NCBI RefSeq assembly: GCF_963677125.1
Contig: NZ_OY781882.1
Span: 194,501-258,500 of the forward strand
Source: an uncultured Desulfobacter sp.
GTDB lineage: Bacteria; Desulfobacterota; Desulfobacteria; Desulfobacterales; Desulfobacteraceae
Length of the DNA stretch: 64,000 bases
Direction of reading: 5' to 3'
Of the stretch, positions 9,006-17,813 are shown piece after piece. Every line of letters begins with the position of its first letter. Positions within the stretch are counted from its first letter, which is position 1. A model generated the notes under the pieces. That model did not search any database, was not told the DNA's origin, and saw only the letters and a list, made by a program, of their open reading frames with translations. The translations under genes and the position numbers were made by a program.

Positions 9006-10266
9006 CGTTTCCCCTGGTTGAAAGCAGTCTGCCGATCAGCATTTTTTTGGCTTCCCTGGTGATTCGTTTGATGGTTTGCTCATGGTTCAGATCTAAAATA
9101 CTGTCAGGTCCAAATGCCTGTGGGGGCAGTTTTTGTCTAAGTTCTGCGATTTTGTCTTCAATACCTGCTATCTGATCAAGATTATCTGGTGTTGAAATGA
9201 TTGACTTGAGTAGTTTTCCACGTGTATTGCCATCGGCCAATGTTGTGTCTAAATCATATTTTCCCTGGGTGTTGTTTTCAACGCGCTCAATCCAAAGTTG
9301 GTCTCCTGCGGTTTCAGCCCCAATCGCTTTGATCTGCTGTTCAAAACTTTCCGGAAAAGCGGCAAGTTGATCAGACAACTTTGTTGCCCCGATCAGTTTT
9401 AATCTCATGGCAAGGGGCCTGTTATCTGCCGATATCTGTTCTTGCGAAATGGCTTGTCTGATTATTTCCAGGATGTCCCGGCGGTCGCCAATATCGGTCA
9501 GATCAATCTGGGTTTGCGTCCATCGCAGGACATCTAAGGAAATTTTTTCAATGTCCTTTACGGTTTTGTCTTCAACGGTGACAAGAACACAACCTTTGGG
9601 GCCGGTCTCTTTAATATGGCGGCCTTGTATGCATCCGGGAAATACAACAAAAGGGTCTTTAGCAACGATCTCCTGTTTGTGGATATGGCCTAATGCCCAG
9701 TATTGATAACCCCTTGAAACAAGATCGTCCAGGGAACACGGCGCATAGTTGGCGTGTCCTTCACGGCCGTCAAGGCTGGTATGAAGCAGTCCTATATTGA
9801 ACATGTCTTTTTGGGCACTACAAAATCCGGCTGCAAGGTTTTCGTCAACATGCCGTGTTTTGAAGCTTCGCCCATGAATGGCAACAGACAATTCTTCCAG
9901 CTTCACCGTTTCCATTTTTGCGGCAGAAAGAATTTTCATGTTTGAAGGCGTATCCAGGGCTTTGGTCATTCGATTCGCGGCGTCATGATTTCCTGCGACA
10001 CAAAACACTTTTATATTGTGTTGATTTAAGCGCCCCATTTGCCGGCTTAAAAAAATTCCTGTGCTGTAGTCTTTCCAGTCTCCGTCATAAAGATCGCCGG
10101 CTAAAAGTACAAAAGCCACCTTTTCTTCTATGGCAAGGTCCACCAGATTTTGAAAGGCTCTTCTGCACGCGTCTCTGATGGCATCAACAGGGGCGGACTC
10201 ATATCGTGACAACCCGCGCAATGGACTGTCTAAATGAATATCGGCTGCGTGAATGAATTTAAACAT
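8995..10266 (-). CDS. yhaO: YhaO-like metallophosphoesterase (SbcD/Mre11-type nuclease)
   Basis: The start ATG at 10266 was chosen because it opens the conserved MFKFIHAADIHLDSP motif and has AAAGGTC before it; upstream codons in frame are not conserved in type. The 423-residue protein has all calcineurin-like phosphoesterase motifs: D9-x-H11, LAGDLYDGD, VAGNHD, LLHT and ALGHIHKQ. A roughly 150-residue C-terminal part is the capping region that contacts YhaN. Mre11-type enzymes are manganese-dependent exo/endonucleases. The gene overlaps yhaN by 11 bp, which supports complex formation. It is the first gene of the pair. Confidence 0.92.
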   Translation of the reverse strand: MFKFIHAADIHLDSPLRGLSRYESAPVDAIRDACRRAFQNLVDLAIEEKVAFVLLAGDLYDGDWKDYSTGIFLSRQMGRLNQHNIKVFCVAGNHDAANRMTKALDTPSNMKILSAAKMETVKLEELSVAIHGRSFKTRHVDENLAAGFCSAQKDMFNIGLLHTSLDGREGHANYAPCSLDDLVSRGYQYWALGHIHKQEIVAKDPFVVFPGCIQGRHIKETGPKGCVLVTVEDKTVKDIEKISLDVLRWTQTQIDLTDIGDRRDILEIIRQAISQEQISADNRPLAMRLKLIGATKLSDQLAAFPESFEQQIKAIGAETAGDQLWIERVENNTQGKYDLDTTLADGNTRGKLLKSIISTPDNLDQIAGIEDKIAELRQKLPPQAFGPDSILDLNHEQTIKRITREAKKMLIGRLLSTRGNDEN

Positions 10267-10307
10267 TTTAGACCTTTTATTTGTGAAGAAAAAGTTAACC
10301 CAGACGT

Positions 10308-10336
10308 TGCATATCAATATGGCTGTAGTGTGTAAA
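10308..10336 (-). promoter_or_regulatory. Possible promoter of yhaO-yhaN
   Basis: On the minus strand TTTACA (10336-10331) and TATGCA (10313-10308) are 17 bp apart, about 42 bp before the yhaO start. The -10 is weak. Confidence 0.35.
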
Positions 10337-10450
10337 GAAAATTATTGATGAGCCCAACCGCACCATTTTTGAGGCGGTTAGGCTCATCCGAAAGGGATCA
10401 GCACTCTGGTCGGATATGAACACAAAATGCAGCCGGTTTATAAGAATAGT

Positions 10451-10660
10451 CTAATGGTGCGAAAAGTTGATTTCACAACGATCATCAAGTTTTGCATTAA
10501 AAAAATAGAAAGCCAGCACTATGAATGGAATTGCAACAATAAAGCCGATAAGGGGCAACAATGTAAAGCCAATGGCGATGAATCCAAGGGCACCAATAAG
10601 GAAAACGACAGTCAGCATGATTTTGAAACTTCTTTGTGGGAGACATTTTAGTGATTTCAT
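10451..10660 (-). CDS. Small hydrophobic membrane protein (69 residues)
   Basis: The product has a basic N-terminus (MKSLKCLPQRSFK), two adjacent hydrophobic segments (about residues 14-33 and 35-53) and a short charged tail (KLDDRCEINFSHH). The start has a strong AAGGAGGAGA ribosome site. It would be a two-helix inner-membrane protein. No enzymatic motif is visible and I do not recognise the family. It stands alone between yhaO and the pyrophosphatase gene. Confidence 0.65.
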   Translation of the reverse strand: MKSLKCLPQRSFKIMLTVVFLIGALGFIAIGFTLLPLIGFIVAIPFIVLAFYFFNAKLDDRCEINFSHH

Positions 10661-11070
10661 GATCTCCTCCTTCTCCCGTTTAACATGTTATTGGAATTGT
10701 TCAACGGGATTTTTGCATTTAACGGCTGCTGAATTTTTGAGGGCGGGGCGAGCCGTCTTGATTATAGAATAAAGAATTTGGACAAAAAAAACAAGGTGGT
10801 GCTTACTTGCACAATGATTCTCGAGACAAAAATATCAACTTCGATTTTCACTGAATTTTGTGTTCCTTTGTCTTTAGAGGCACAAAAATACGCAGAGCGC
10901 ATTGTTGTGAGAATGGCCGAAAATTCGGCTGACCATATCCGTGATGCTTGCGGTAGACGTCTCCCCATTTTTTGGGAGGGAATAGCTTATCCAGGGAGTG
11001 GGAATCGAAAAATGTTCATGGATGTGGGGGATGATAGTGTGTGTGAAGGGCGAACTGCTTAGGGAAAAGG
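10661..11070. other. Intergenic stretch with no called gene
   Basis: About 400 bp between the small membrane protein and the terminator of the pyrophosphatase gene. A 94-codon rightward frame (10778-11062) begins without a ribosome site and its composition is not protein-like. The stretch holds the upstream region of the membrane-protein gene; otherwise nothing is recognised. Confidence 0.4.
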
Positions 11071-11101
11071 AAAGGGCTTTTGGCAAAACACCAAAAGCCC
11101 T
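11071..11101 (-). terminator. Terminator of the pyrophosphatase gene
   Basis: AAGGGCTTTTGG and CCAAAAGCCCTT form a perfect 12-bp stem with a 7-base loop; on the minus strand it is followed by a T-rich tract (CCTTTTCCC). It begins 13 bp after the ppaC stop. Confidence 0.85.
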
Positions 11102-11113
11102 TGAATTACTTAA

Positions 11114-12034
11114 TTAACCAAAGATTTTTTCCAGATCGGGGATGATCTGTTTTTTACGGCTCATGATGCCGGGCAGCCAGCATTTGCCGTCAACGGGTTT
11201 TTCGCCGAAGGCTTTTTCAACAACTGATTCATCGTCAGAAGCAACGAGAAGTTCGGTGCCTTCTTTCATGATGTCGGTGAGCATCAGCAGTACGGTGTGA
11301 TGACCTTTTTCTGCTTTCAGATCACGGATGTCTTTTTCAAGATCAGCTTTGATGCCGTCAACGATGGAGAGGTCAACCAGTTCAAGCTGGCCGCAGCCAA
11401 TGCCGGAACCGCTCATGTTGAAGTCTTTGTAGTCGCGCAGAACCAGTTCACGAACCGGGGTGCCTTCAACAGCAGATTTTACCTTGAACATTTCAATGCC
11501 CAGGGATTCAAGATCGGATTCGCCACAGATTTCAGACAGTTTTGCACAAACTTCTTTGTCTTTGTCAGTGCAGGTGGCGGACTTGAAGATTACGGTGTCG
11601 GACAGGATGGCGCAGAGCATGGCACCGGCAACGCCCTTGGGGATTTCTACGTTGAAGTAATCGTACATGGACGCGATTACGGTACAGGTGCAGCCTACAG
11701 GCCAGATCCAGCATTCCAGGGGCTGTCCGGTGGTAACGTCACCGAGTTTGTGATGGTCGACAATGCCAAGGACATTGGCTTCGCCAAGATCATCAGGCAA
11801 TTGGGTCAGATCAGATGTATCAACCAGGTAAACATCTTTTCCTGCATAGCTTGTGATAATTTCAGGGGCAGCCAGTCCAAATTTGTCCAGGACAAATTTG
11901 GATTCAGGGTTCAGTTCGCCCTGAACAGACGGTGCGATGTCTTCACCAAGGCTTTTTTTCAGATCGGCCAGTGCGATGGCTGCTACTACGGTGTCGGTAT
12001 CCGGATTTTTGTGACCAAATACGAGAGTTGACAT
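11114..12034 (-). CDS. ppaC: Manganese-dependent (family II) inorganic pyrophosphatase
   Basis: This 306-residue cytoplasmic enzyme hydrolyses pyrophosphate and drives biosynthetic reactions and, in sulfate reducers, ATP sulfurylase. Motifs of the DHH family are clear: GHKNPDTDT at residues 7-15 (metal ligands His, Asp, Asp), the VDHHKLGD motif, a LSDTVIFKSAT segment, and the C-terminal DHHA2 domain with the SRKKQI substrate-binding loop near the end. The length matches the usual 305-310. No CBS or DRTGG regulatory insert is present. The start has a strong TAGGAGG site. It is a single-gene unit with its own promoter and terminator. Confidence 0.96.
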   Translation of the reverse strand: MSTLVFGHKNPDTDTVVAAIALADLKKSLGEDIAPSVQGELNPESKFVLDKFGLAAPEIITSYAGKDVYLVDTSDLTQLPDDLGEANVLGIVDHHKLGDVTTGQPLECWIWPVGCTCTVIASMYDYFNVEIPKGVAGAMLCAILSDTVIFKSATCTDKDKEVCAKLSEICGESDLESLGIEMFKVKSAVEGTPVRELVLRDYKDFNMSGSGIGCGQLELVDLSIVDGIKADLEKDIRDLKAEKGHHTVLLMLTDIMKEGTELLVASDDESVVEKAFGEKPVDGKCWLPGIMSRKKQIIPDLEKIFG

Positions 12035-12135
12035 AAAACCTCCTAAAAAAGTGTTGTTGTCAGGTTATAATGCTCAGGGATGACCCCCTCGACCGGCAGC
12101 CATCCAATTAATTCTTAACTTTAATACCACCTGGT

Positions 12136-12164
12136 CTTATAGAATTAATCGCACTTAACCTCAA
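12136..12164 (-). promoter_or_regulatory. Probable promoter of ppaC
   Basis: On the minus strand TTGAGG (12164-12159) and TATAAG (12141-12136) have the ideal 17-bp spacing, about 100 bp before the start codon. Confidence 0.5.
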
Positions 12165-12223
12165 GCAAAATTTGAAAAAAGATCAGCCGGGTATGGAATT
12201 GAATGCTTTGTGCAAAGACAGGG

Positions 12224-13981
12224 CTAATCCGAATGGGTGTCCCGCAGTTCCCTGCGCAGCACTTTGCCGATGTTGGAGACCGGTATATCATCTTTAAATT
12301 CAATAATCCTGGGGCGTTTGTAGCCTGCCATGTTTTCTTTGCAAAAAGCCATGAACTCTTCCTGGGTGGCTGTTTGTTCTTTTTTGAGTTTGATGACCGC
12401 CTTTACGGTTTCTCCACTGTGTTTGTTGGCTACTCCGATCACTGCGCACAATTCAACTTTGGGGTGTGTGTATAGGATATCTTCCACATCCCGGGGGTAT
12501 ACATTGAATCCGCCCACCAGAATCATATCTTTTTTTCTGTCGGTGATCAGGATATACCCATCCTCGTCAATGTGACCGATATCCCCGGTGAGAAAAAAGC
12601 GTTTGCCTTCAATGGTGACAAACGCGCCGGCATTGGCATCAGCATTGTTCCAGTATCCTTTCATGACCTGGGGACCGCAGGCGGCCACTTCACCATCTTC
12701 ACCCCTGGGCAGTTCCTTTGTGGGATTCTCAAGATCCAGTATTTTTATGTCCGTGCCGGGTAAAGGAAACCCAATGGACCCTATTTTTCTAATTTCCCGC
12801 TTGGTTGGATTGGCGGACAGTACAGGCGCCGTTTCCGTCAACCCATATCCTTCAAAGATAACTGCACCGGTTTTTTCCTCAAACTGGCGGCAGACATCCG
12901 GCGGCATGGGAGCTCCCCCGGAAAAACAGCCCATCAGGGAAGAGAGGTCATAGTCGTCAAGCTTGCTGTGGTTCGTAAAGGCCACAAAAATTGTGGGCAC
13001 GGCCGGCATGAGGGTGGGGCGGTGTTTCTGGACGGCTTTGAGAACATCCGTGAAAGGGGGCTTGCCTGTTCTAGGATCCGGGATGCAGATCAGACTGCTG
13101 CCCGAGCCGACTGCGCACAGCATTGCTACGGAGATGCCAAAACTGTGGTACCAGGGCAAAATACCTAAAAAACTATGGTATCCACCATAGTATGCTTTTT
13201 CCAAAGGTTTGCCTTCACCGTGGGACAGCCTTAGATATTCCATGATTGCTGCCACCTGGTAGGTAAAATTTATGTGCACAAGTTCCGCGCCCTTAGGCGT
13301 ACCTGTGGTGCCGCCGGTGTACAGCATGACCGCCGTATCGTTAACCGGGTCTATGGTGATGTCGGGCGGCTCGGGTCTGGACTGGGCCACCATATCGTCA
13401 TACATGATGTGTCCGGGTTCATGATGGGCGGCTTGGGGGATTTTGCCCAGCAGACCGCCTATAAATCCTTTTAATTTAGGCAGATAACTTTTAACATTGC
13501 AGATGACTATGGTTTCGACATCAGTACCTTCAGCAGCCTTGACCGCATTGGGGTAAAAGGTGGGGTGGTCCATGCAGAACACCATCTTGGCAGTGGAATC
13601 ATTAAGCTGCTGTTTTAATTCCGTGGGAGTATATATGGGGTTGCAGTTCACGGCCACGGCCCCAGCCTTCATGATACCGAAAAATATTTCAGGGAAATGG
13701 GGAAGATTAGGGAGGAATATTGCCACCTTCTCCCCTTTGTTGATGCCTGTTTTTGTCAGAAAATAGGCGATCCGGTCTGCTGTATCTTTAACTTGGGAAA
13801 AGGTCTTTTTTGCGCCATTGAATATAGTGAAAGTCTGATTGGGGTAACGGGCTGCCGAATCATCCAGTAGTTTAAAAACCGGATAATGGTAGTCAGTGAC
13901 ATTGTGCGCAACCCCCTCGGGCCAAAACGGGGTGTTCCAGGGTCCGGCGGCAGTGTTTGCCTGGTTTGTCTGATTTGCCAT
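12224..13981 (-). CDS. Long-chain acyl-CoA synthetase (AMP-binding, FadD-like)
   Basis: The 585-residue protein activates a carboxylic acid to its CoA thioester with ATP. It has the AMP-binding P-loop motif MLYTGGTTGTPKGAELVH, the acyl-adenylate motif GYGLTETAPVL, the hinge region GDIGHIDEDGYILITDRKKD and the C-terminal catalytic lysine in IPVSNIGKVLRRELR. The overall layout (LPNLPHFPEIFFGIMKAGA, NCNPIYTPTELKQQL) is that of fatty-acyl-CoA ligases rather than acetyl-CoA synthetases. The chain-length preference cannot be read from sequence. The start is the ATG at 13981, with AAAGGAG before it. The gene is divergent from serC. In this setting it could feed fatty acids into beta-oxidation or lipid synthesis. 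Confidence 0.93.
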   Translation of the reverse strand: MANQTNQANTAAGPWNTPFWPEGVAHNVTDYHYPVFKLLDDSAARYPNQTFTIFNGAKKTFSQVKDTADRIAYFLTKTGINKGEKVAIFLPNLPHFPEIFFGIMKAGAVAVNCNPIYTPTELKQQLNDSTAKMVFCMDHPTFYPNAVKAAEGTDVETIVICNVKSYLPKLKGFIGGLLGKIPQAAHHEPGHIMYDDMVAQSRPEPPDITIDPVNDTAVMLYTGGTTGTPKGAELVHINFTYQVAAIMEYLRLSHGEGKPLEKAYYGGYHSFLGILPWYHSFGISVAMLCAVGSGSSLICIPDPRTGKPPFTDVLKAVQKHRPTLMPAVPTIFVAFTNHSKLDDYDLSSLMGCFSGGAPMPPDVCRQFEEKTGAVIFEGYGLTETAPVLSANPTKREIRKIGSIGFPLPGTDIKILDLENPTKELPRGEDGEVAACGPQVMKGYWNNADANAGAFVTIEGKRFFLTGDIGHIDEDGYILITDRKKDMILVGGFNVYPRDVEDILYTHPKVELCAVIGVANKHSGETVKAVIKLKKEQTATQEEFMAFCKENMAGYKRPRIIEFKDDIPVSNIGKVLRRELRDTHSD

Positions 13982-14268
13982 GGGGTCTCCTTTCTTTTTT
14001 TATTAATATAATAATAAAGAAATTTTTATATTTTATCCATCGCGAGTTCATTTTAAATGATGAAAGATTTTCTTTATTTGGATTCCTTGCAGCACAAGTT
14101 TCTATGCCGGGCAGAAATGTTTTTTACATAAAGACGGTTAGGCTATTGATTTTCATCTGCGAGGGCGTTAAAGAGTAGGGTTGGATATCAGGTTGCCTTG
14201 GGTTTTGAGGCAATAAAATATATACGGACAAAAGAAACAAAGATAACCCCTAAACAGAAAGGTAAAAA

Positions 14269-15357
14269 ATGACAGACCAAAGAATTATCAATTTTAATGC
14301 CGGACCTGCGGCCTTGCCTCTGCCTGTCCTTGAAGAAATTCAGGCCTCTTTTTTGAATTTCAGCAATTCAGGCATGTCCATCACAGAAATCAGCCACAGA
14401 TCTTCTTATTTTGATGATGTCATCAATGATGCCGTAGACCGGGCCAAACGTCTTTTAGGTCTGGATGACCAATACCATGTGCTTTTCCTCCAAGGTGGGG
14501 CGTCTTTACAGTTTGCCATGATTCCCATGAATTTTCTTTCCGGGGATCAAAGCGCCGACTATGTGAATACCGGGACATGGTCCACCAAAGCCATCAAAGA
14601 GGCAAAAATCCAGAATAAAAAGCATGTGGTTGTGGCCTCTTCCGAGGACAAGGATTTTTCATATATTCCTGAAAATATCCCCTTCAGCAAAGATGCAAAA
14701 TATGTCCACATTACCTCTAATAACACGATTAAAGGAACCCAGTTTGCTGAATTCCCAGACACCGGTGGGGTTCCCATTATTGCGGATATGTCTTCTGATA
14801 TTTTTTCACGCCCCCTTCCCTTGGAAAAATTCGGCATGATTTACGCCGGTGCCCAGAAAAATTTAGGCCCCTCCGGTACCTGTGTGGTGATTTTGCGCAA
14901 AGACTTGCTGGAAACAGGCAATGCAGATCTGCCTTCCATGCTCAAGTATTCCACCTATGCAGAAAAGAACTCCATGTACAATACCCCGCCATGTTTCGGT
15001 ATCTATACCATTGATTTGGTCCTCAAGTGGATTGAAGAGGAGATGGGCGGCCTTGAAAAGATGGAAGCGTATAATAAGGAAAAAGCAGGGTTGTTATACG
15101 ATTTTATGGAGGCAAGTAATTTTTACCGGGCCACCGCAGCCCAAGGTTCAAGATCCCTGATGAACGTAACCTTCCGTCTGCCCAGTGAAGAGCTTGAACA
15201 AAAATTTATAAAAGAGGCAACAGCCAAAGGCCTTGGCGGTCTCAAGGGGCACAGATCCGTAGGCGGATGCAGGGCATCCATTTATAACGCCACCACCATA
15301 GAGGGCATTAAAACCCTGGTCGAATTCATGGAAGCGTTTCAAAAGGAGGCTAAATAA
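14269..15357 (+). CDS. serC: Phosphoserine aminotransferase
   Basis: This PLP enzyme makes 3-phosphoserine from 3-phosphohydroxypyruvate and glutamate, step two of serine biosynthesis. The 362-residue product has the N-terminal INFNAGPAALP motif, the HRS segment (SHRSSYF), the cofactor-binding lysine in GAQKNLGPSG, and the C-terminal GLKGHRSVGGCRASIYNA signature of SerC. The length is normal. An AAAGGT site precedes the ATG. Its stop overlaps the serA start by one base, so the two genes form an operon and are probably translationally coupled. Confidence 0.97.
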   Translation: MTDQRIINFNAGPAALPLPVLEEIQASFLNFSNSGMSITEISHRSSYFDDVINDAVDRAKRLLGLDDQYHVLFLQGGASLQFAMIPMNFLSGDQSADYVNTGTWSTKAIKEAKIQNKKHVVVASSEDKDFSYIPENIPFSKDAKYVHITSNNTIKGTQFAEFPDTGGVPIIADMSSDIFSRPLPLEKFGMIYAGAQKNLGPSGTCVVILRKDLLETGNADLPSMLKYSTYAEKNSMYNTPPCFGIYTIDLVLKWIEEEMGGLEKMEAYNKEKAGLLYDFMEASNFYRATAAQGSRSLMNVTFRLPSEELEQKFIKEATAKGLGGLKGHRSVGGCRASIYNATTIEGIKTLVEFMEAFQKEAK

Positions 15358-16940
15358 TGAAGGTGTTGATCAGTGATAAAATGGATGAGTCCGGTATTGA
15401 TATTTTTAGAAACCAGGATGGTATTGATGTTGATGTCAATACCGGGCTTTCCCCGGAAGAACTCAAAGAGATTATCGGACAATATGATGGCCTGGCCATC
15501 CGCAGTTCCACCAAGGTGACCGCAGATCTGCTTGAATCGGCAGGTAACCTTAAGGTCATTGCCCGGGCCGGCATTGGCCTGGATAATGTGGATATTGATG
15601 CGGCAACTAAAAAAGGGGTTGCCGTTATGAATACCCCCGGCGGTAACACCGTAACCACAGCCGAGCATGCCATTGCCATGATGATGGCCTTAACCCGCAA
15701 CATCCCCCGGGGCACCTCCTCCCTCAAAGCCGGGCGCTGGGATAAAAAATTGCTCCAGGGCCGTGAGCTTTTCAACAAGACCCTGGGCGTTGTAGGTTTC
15801 GGAAATATCGGCTCCATTGTCGCCGGCCTTGCCAAAGGGTTGCGCATGAACGTCATTGTGTTCGACCCCAATATCTCTAAAGAGCATATTGAAAAAGCAG
15901 GGTTTGAATATGTGACCTTGGATGAACTCTACGCCAAGTCTGATTACATTACCCTGCATGTGCCTAAAATGGATGCCACCATTGACTTGCTGGACGCCCA
16001 GGCCTTTGAAAAGATGAAGACCGGTGTCATGGTTGTTAACTGTGCCAGGGGCGGCATTGTTAATGAAGAAGCCCTGCATGCAGCTATTCAGTCAGGAAAG
16101 GTGGCAGGCGCGGCCCTTGATGTATTCTCTGTCGAACCCCCGAGTGCGGACCATCCGCTGCTTTTGTTGGACCAGGTGATTGCCACTCCCCATCTGGGTG
16201 CATCCACCAAAGAAGCCCAGACCAATGTTGCCGTGGCGGCTGCCAACCAGATTATTGCTTATTTGTTAAACGACACCGTGATCAATGCGGTGAATGTACC
16301 GTCGGTGACCGGAGATGTTTTAAAGCAGCTTCAACCCTTTCTCTACCTGGTGGAGAAAATGGGCAAAATGCAGGCTCAGATCAGCAAAGGCGGCGTCCGC
16401 GAAGTACAGATCGAATACATTGGTAAATTCCCGGATCTTGACCTGAAACCCCTGACCATTAATGGAATCAAGGGTCTTCTCAATGAATATGTCAGGGACG
16501 AAGTCAATTCGGTTAATGCCATTTCCCTGGCCAATGAAATGGGAATAAAAATCAGCGAATCCACCTCCAAAGAAGCCGGTAACTTTTTGAATCTGATCCG
16601 GGTGACCATTGTCACGGATGACCGGACCAATGTTCTGGAAGGAACTATTTTTGGAAAAGATGACGCCCGGATTGTAAGAATTAACAAATTCCGTTTAGAG
16701 GTTATTCCCGAGGGTCACCTGTCTATCATTCATAATGTGGACAAACCCGGTTCCATCGGCTCTATCGGCATGAAACTAGGCGAGTACAAGATCAATATTG
16801 CCAGAATGATGGTGGGCCGTGAGGATGACGGGGATAGAAATATCATATTCCTGAGAACCGAGACCCCGGTGCCGTCTGATGTGGTAAAAGAGATCGAAGA
16901 CCTTGAGCTTGTGGTCAGCATGACCACTTTTGAGCTTTAG
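15357..16940 (+). CDS. serA: D-3-phosphoglycerate dehydrogenase
   Basis: SerA oxidises 3-phosphoglycerate with NAD+, the first step of serine synthesis. The 527-residue protein is of the long type: substrate domain at the N-terminus (VLISDKMDESG), the Rossmann motif GVVGFGNIGSIVA at about 142-154, the catalytic RAGIGLDNVD (Arg), the VNCARGGIVNE segment with the GAALDVF and TPHLGAST (His) motifs, an intervening ASB-type domain and a C-terminal ACT domain (LSIIHNVDKPGSIG) that normally senses serine. Feedback control by serine is therefore likely. The gene begins on the last base of the serC stop codon. Confidence 0.97.
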   Translation: MKVLISDKMDESGIDIFRNQDGIDVDVNTGLSPEELKEIIGQYDGLAIRSSTKVTADLLESAGNLKVIARAGIGLDNVDIDAATKKGVAVMNTPGGNTVTTAEHAIAMMMALTRNIPRGTSSLKAGRWDKKLLQGRELFNKTLGVVGFGNIGSIVAGLAKGLRMNVIVFDPNISKEHIEKAGFEYVTLDELYAKSDYITLHVPKMDATIDLLDAQAFEKMKTGVMVVNCARGGIVNEEALHAAIQSGKVAGAALDVFSVEPPSADHPLLLLDQVIATPHLGASTKEAQTNVAVAAANQIIAYLLNDTVINAVNVPSVTGDVLKQLQPFLYLVEKMGKMQAQISKGGVREVQIEYIGKFPDLDLKPLTINGIKGLLNEYVRDEVNSVNAISLANEMGIKISESTSKEAGNFLNLIRVTIVTDDRTNVLEGTIFGKDDARIVRINKFRLEVIPEGHLSIIHNVDKPGSIGSIGMKLGEYKINIARMMVGREDDGDRNIIFLRTETPVPSDVVKEIEDLELVVSMTTFEL

Positions 16941-16966
16941 TTATCTAAGGTATAGTGTAACGTGCT

Positions 16967-17014
16967 ATCGCTATCTGGATCGAAAACAATGAATATTTCA
17001 ATCCAGATAGCGAT
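16967..17014. repeat. Hairpin repeat, family B copy 1
   Basis: ATCGCTATCTGGAT (16967-16980) and ATCCAGATAGCGAT (17001-17014) are perfect 14-bp inverted arms around a 20-base loop containing CGAAAACAATGAATATTTCA. Arms and loop closely resemble the element at 45612-45672. It lies just after serA and may act as a transcript end, though no T-run follows. Confidence 0.7.
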
Positions 17015-17085
17015 GCTGAAATTTTATGCAAGATTATACCCATCTGCACCGGGTTAATAATAACGGTTTTTCTTCAGAGGTCCGC

Positions 17086-17793
17086 ATGGATAAAAAAAGA
17101 AGTTTTGACGAATTTGCAGACGCATATGATGCGTGGTTTTTTGACAATATGAATCTGTTAAATTCAGAGGTGAATCTGGTTGCTTATTTTATGAAAGATG
17201 CGGGGGATTGTTTTTCTGTAGGGTGCGGAAGCGGCCTTTTTGAATCAATCCTGAAAAGAGATTTTAACATTTCCATTCAGTACGGCCTTGAACCATCAGA
17301 CGGGATGGCTGAGATTGCCCGTAAACGCGGGATACGTGTTGATGTAACCACAGCGGAAGATGCCGATCTGGGCGAAGAACAATACGATACGATCCTATTC
17401 AACGGCACGCCAAGCTATATCAATGACCTGCAGTCTGTGTTTCATAAAGCCTATACTGCGTTGAGAAAAAAAGGTAAAATTGTGGTGATTGATGTGCCTA
17501 AGGAAAGTTCATACGCAACCATGTATAACTTGGCAAAAAGTCTTGAAACATGGGAACATCCACTGTTGGAAGGCGTTCACCCAAGGGATCCGTATCCCAT
17601 TGAGTTTGTAAAGGTTGCCAACTGGCGTACAACTGCTGAGAAAGTCGAGATGCTTAAAACAGCAGGGTTTCAAGACTTTGATTATGCACAAACGCTCACG
17701 AAACATCCGCTATACTCAAACAATATGGAAGAACAACCCATTCCTGGGTTTGACTGCGGTGATTATGTTGCCATTTGTGCCTTTAAAAAATAA
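17086..17793 (+). CDS. Class I SAM-dependent methyltransferase
   Basis: The 235-residue product starts at the ATG at 17086, chosen because CAGAGGT lies 5 bp upstream and the preceding in-frame codons overlap a repeat and lack a ribosome site. The N-terminus (FDEFADAYDAWFF) is typical of small-molecule methyltransferases of the UbiE/Methyltransf_11 type. Motif I is FSVGCGSGLFE, the acidic residue at the end of strand 2 is in YGLEPSDG, and the motif IV region is YDTILFNGTPSYI. The substrate is unknown. A tenA-like gene follows after 20 bp in the same direction, so the two probably form one transcript. Confidence 0.85.
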   Translation: MDKKRSFDEFADAYDAWFFDNMNLLNSEVNLVAYFMKDAGDCFSVGCGSGLFESILKRDFNISIQYGLEPSDGMAEIARKRGIRVDVTTAEDADLGEEQYDTILFNGTPSYINDLQSVFHKAYTALRKKGKIVVIDVPKESSYATMYNLAKSLETWEHPLLEGVHPRDPYPIEFVKVANWRTTAEKVEMLKTAGFQDFDYAQTLTKHPLYSNNMEEQPIPGFDCGDYVAICAFKK

Positions 17794-17813
17794 AAATAGA
17801 GGCATCCGGGGGG

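Noticed and set aside
10778..11062. 94-codon rightward frame between the membrane-protein and pyrophosphatase genes
   Set aside because: No ribosome site and a composition unlike neighbouring proteins; it runs toward the terminator of the opposite-strand gene.
16941..17085. TPP riboswitch in front of the methyltransferase-tenA unit
   Set aside because: The leader contains a repeat hairpin; the conserved CUGAGA and ACCUGA elements of the TPP riboswitch are absent.
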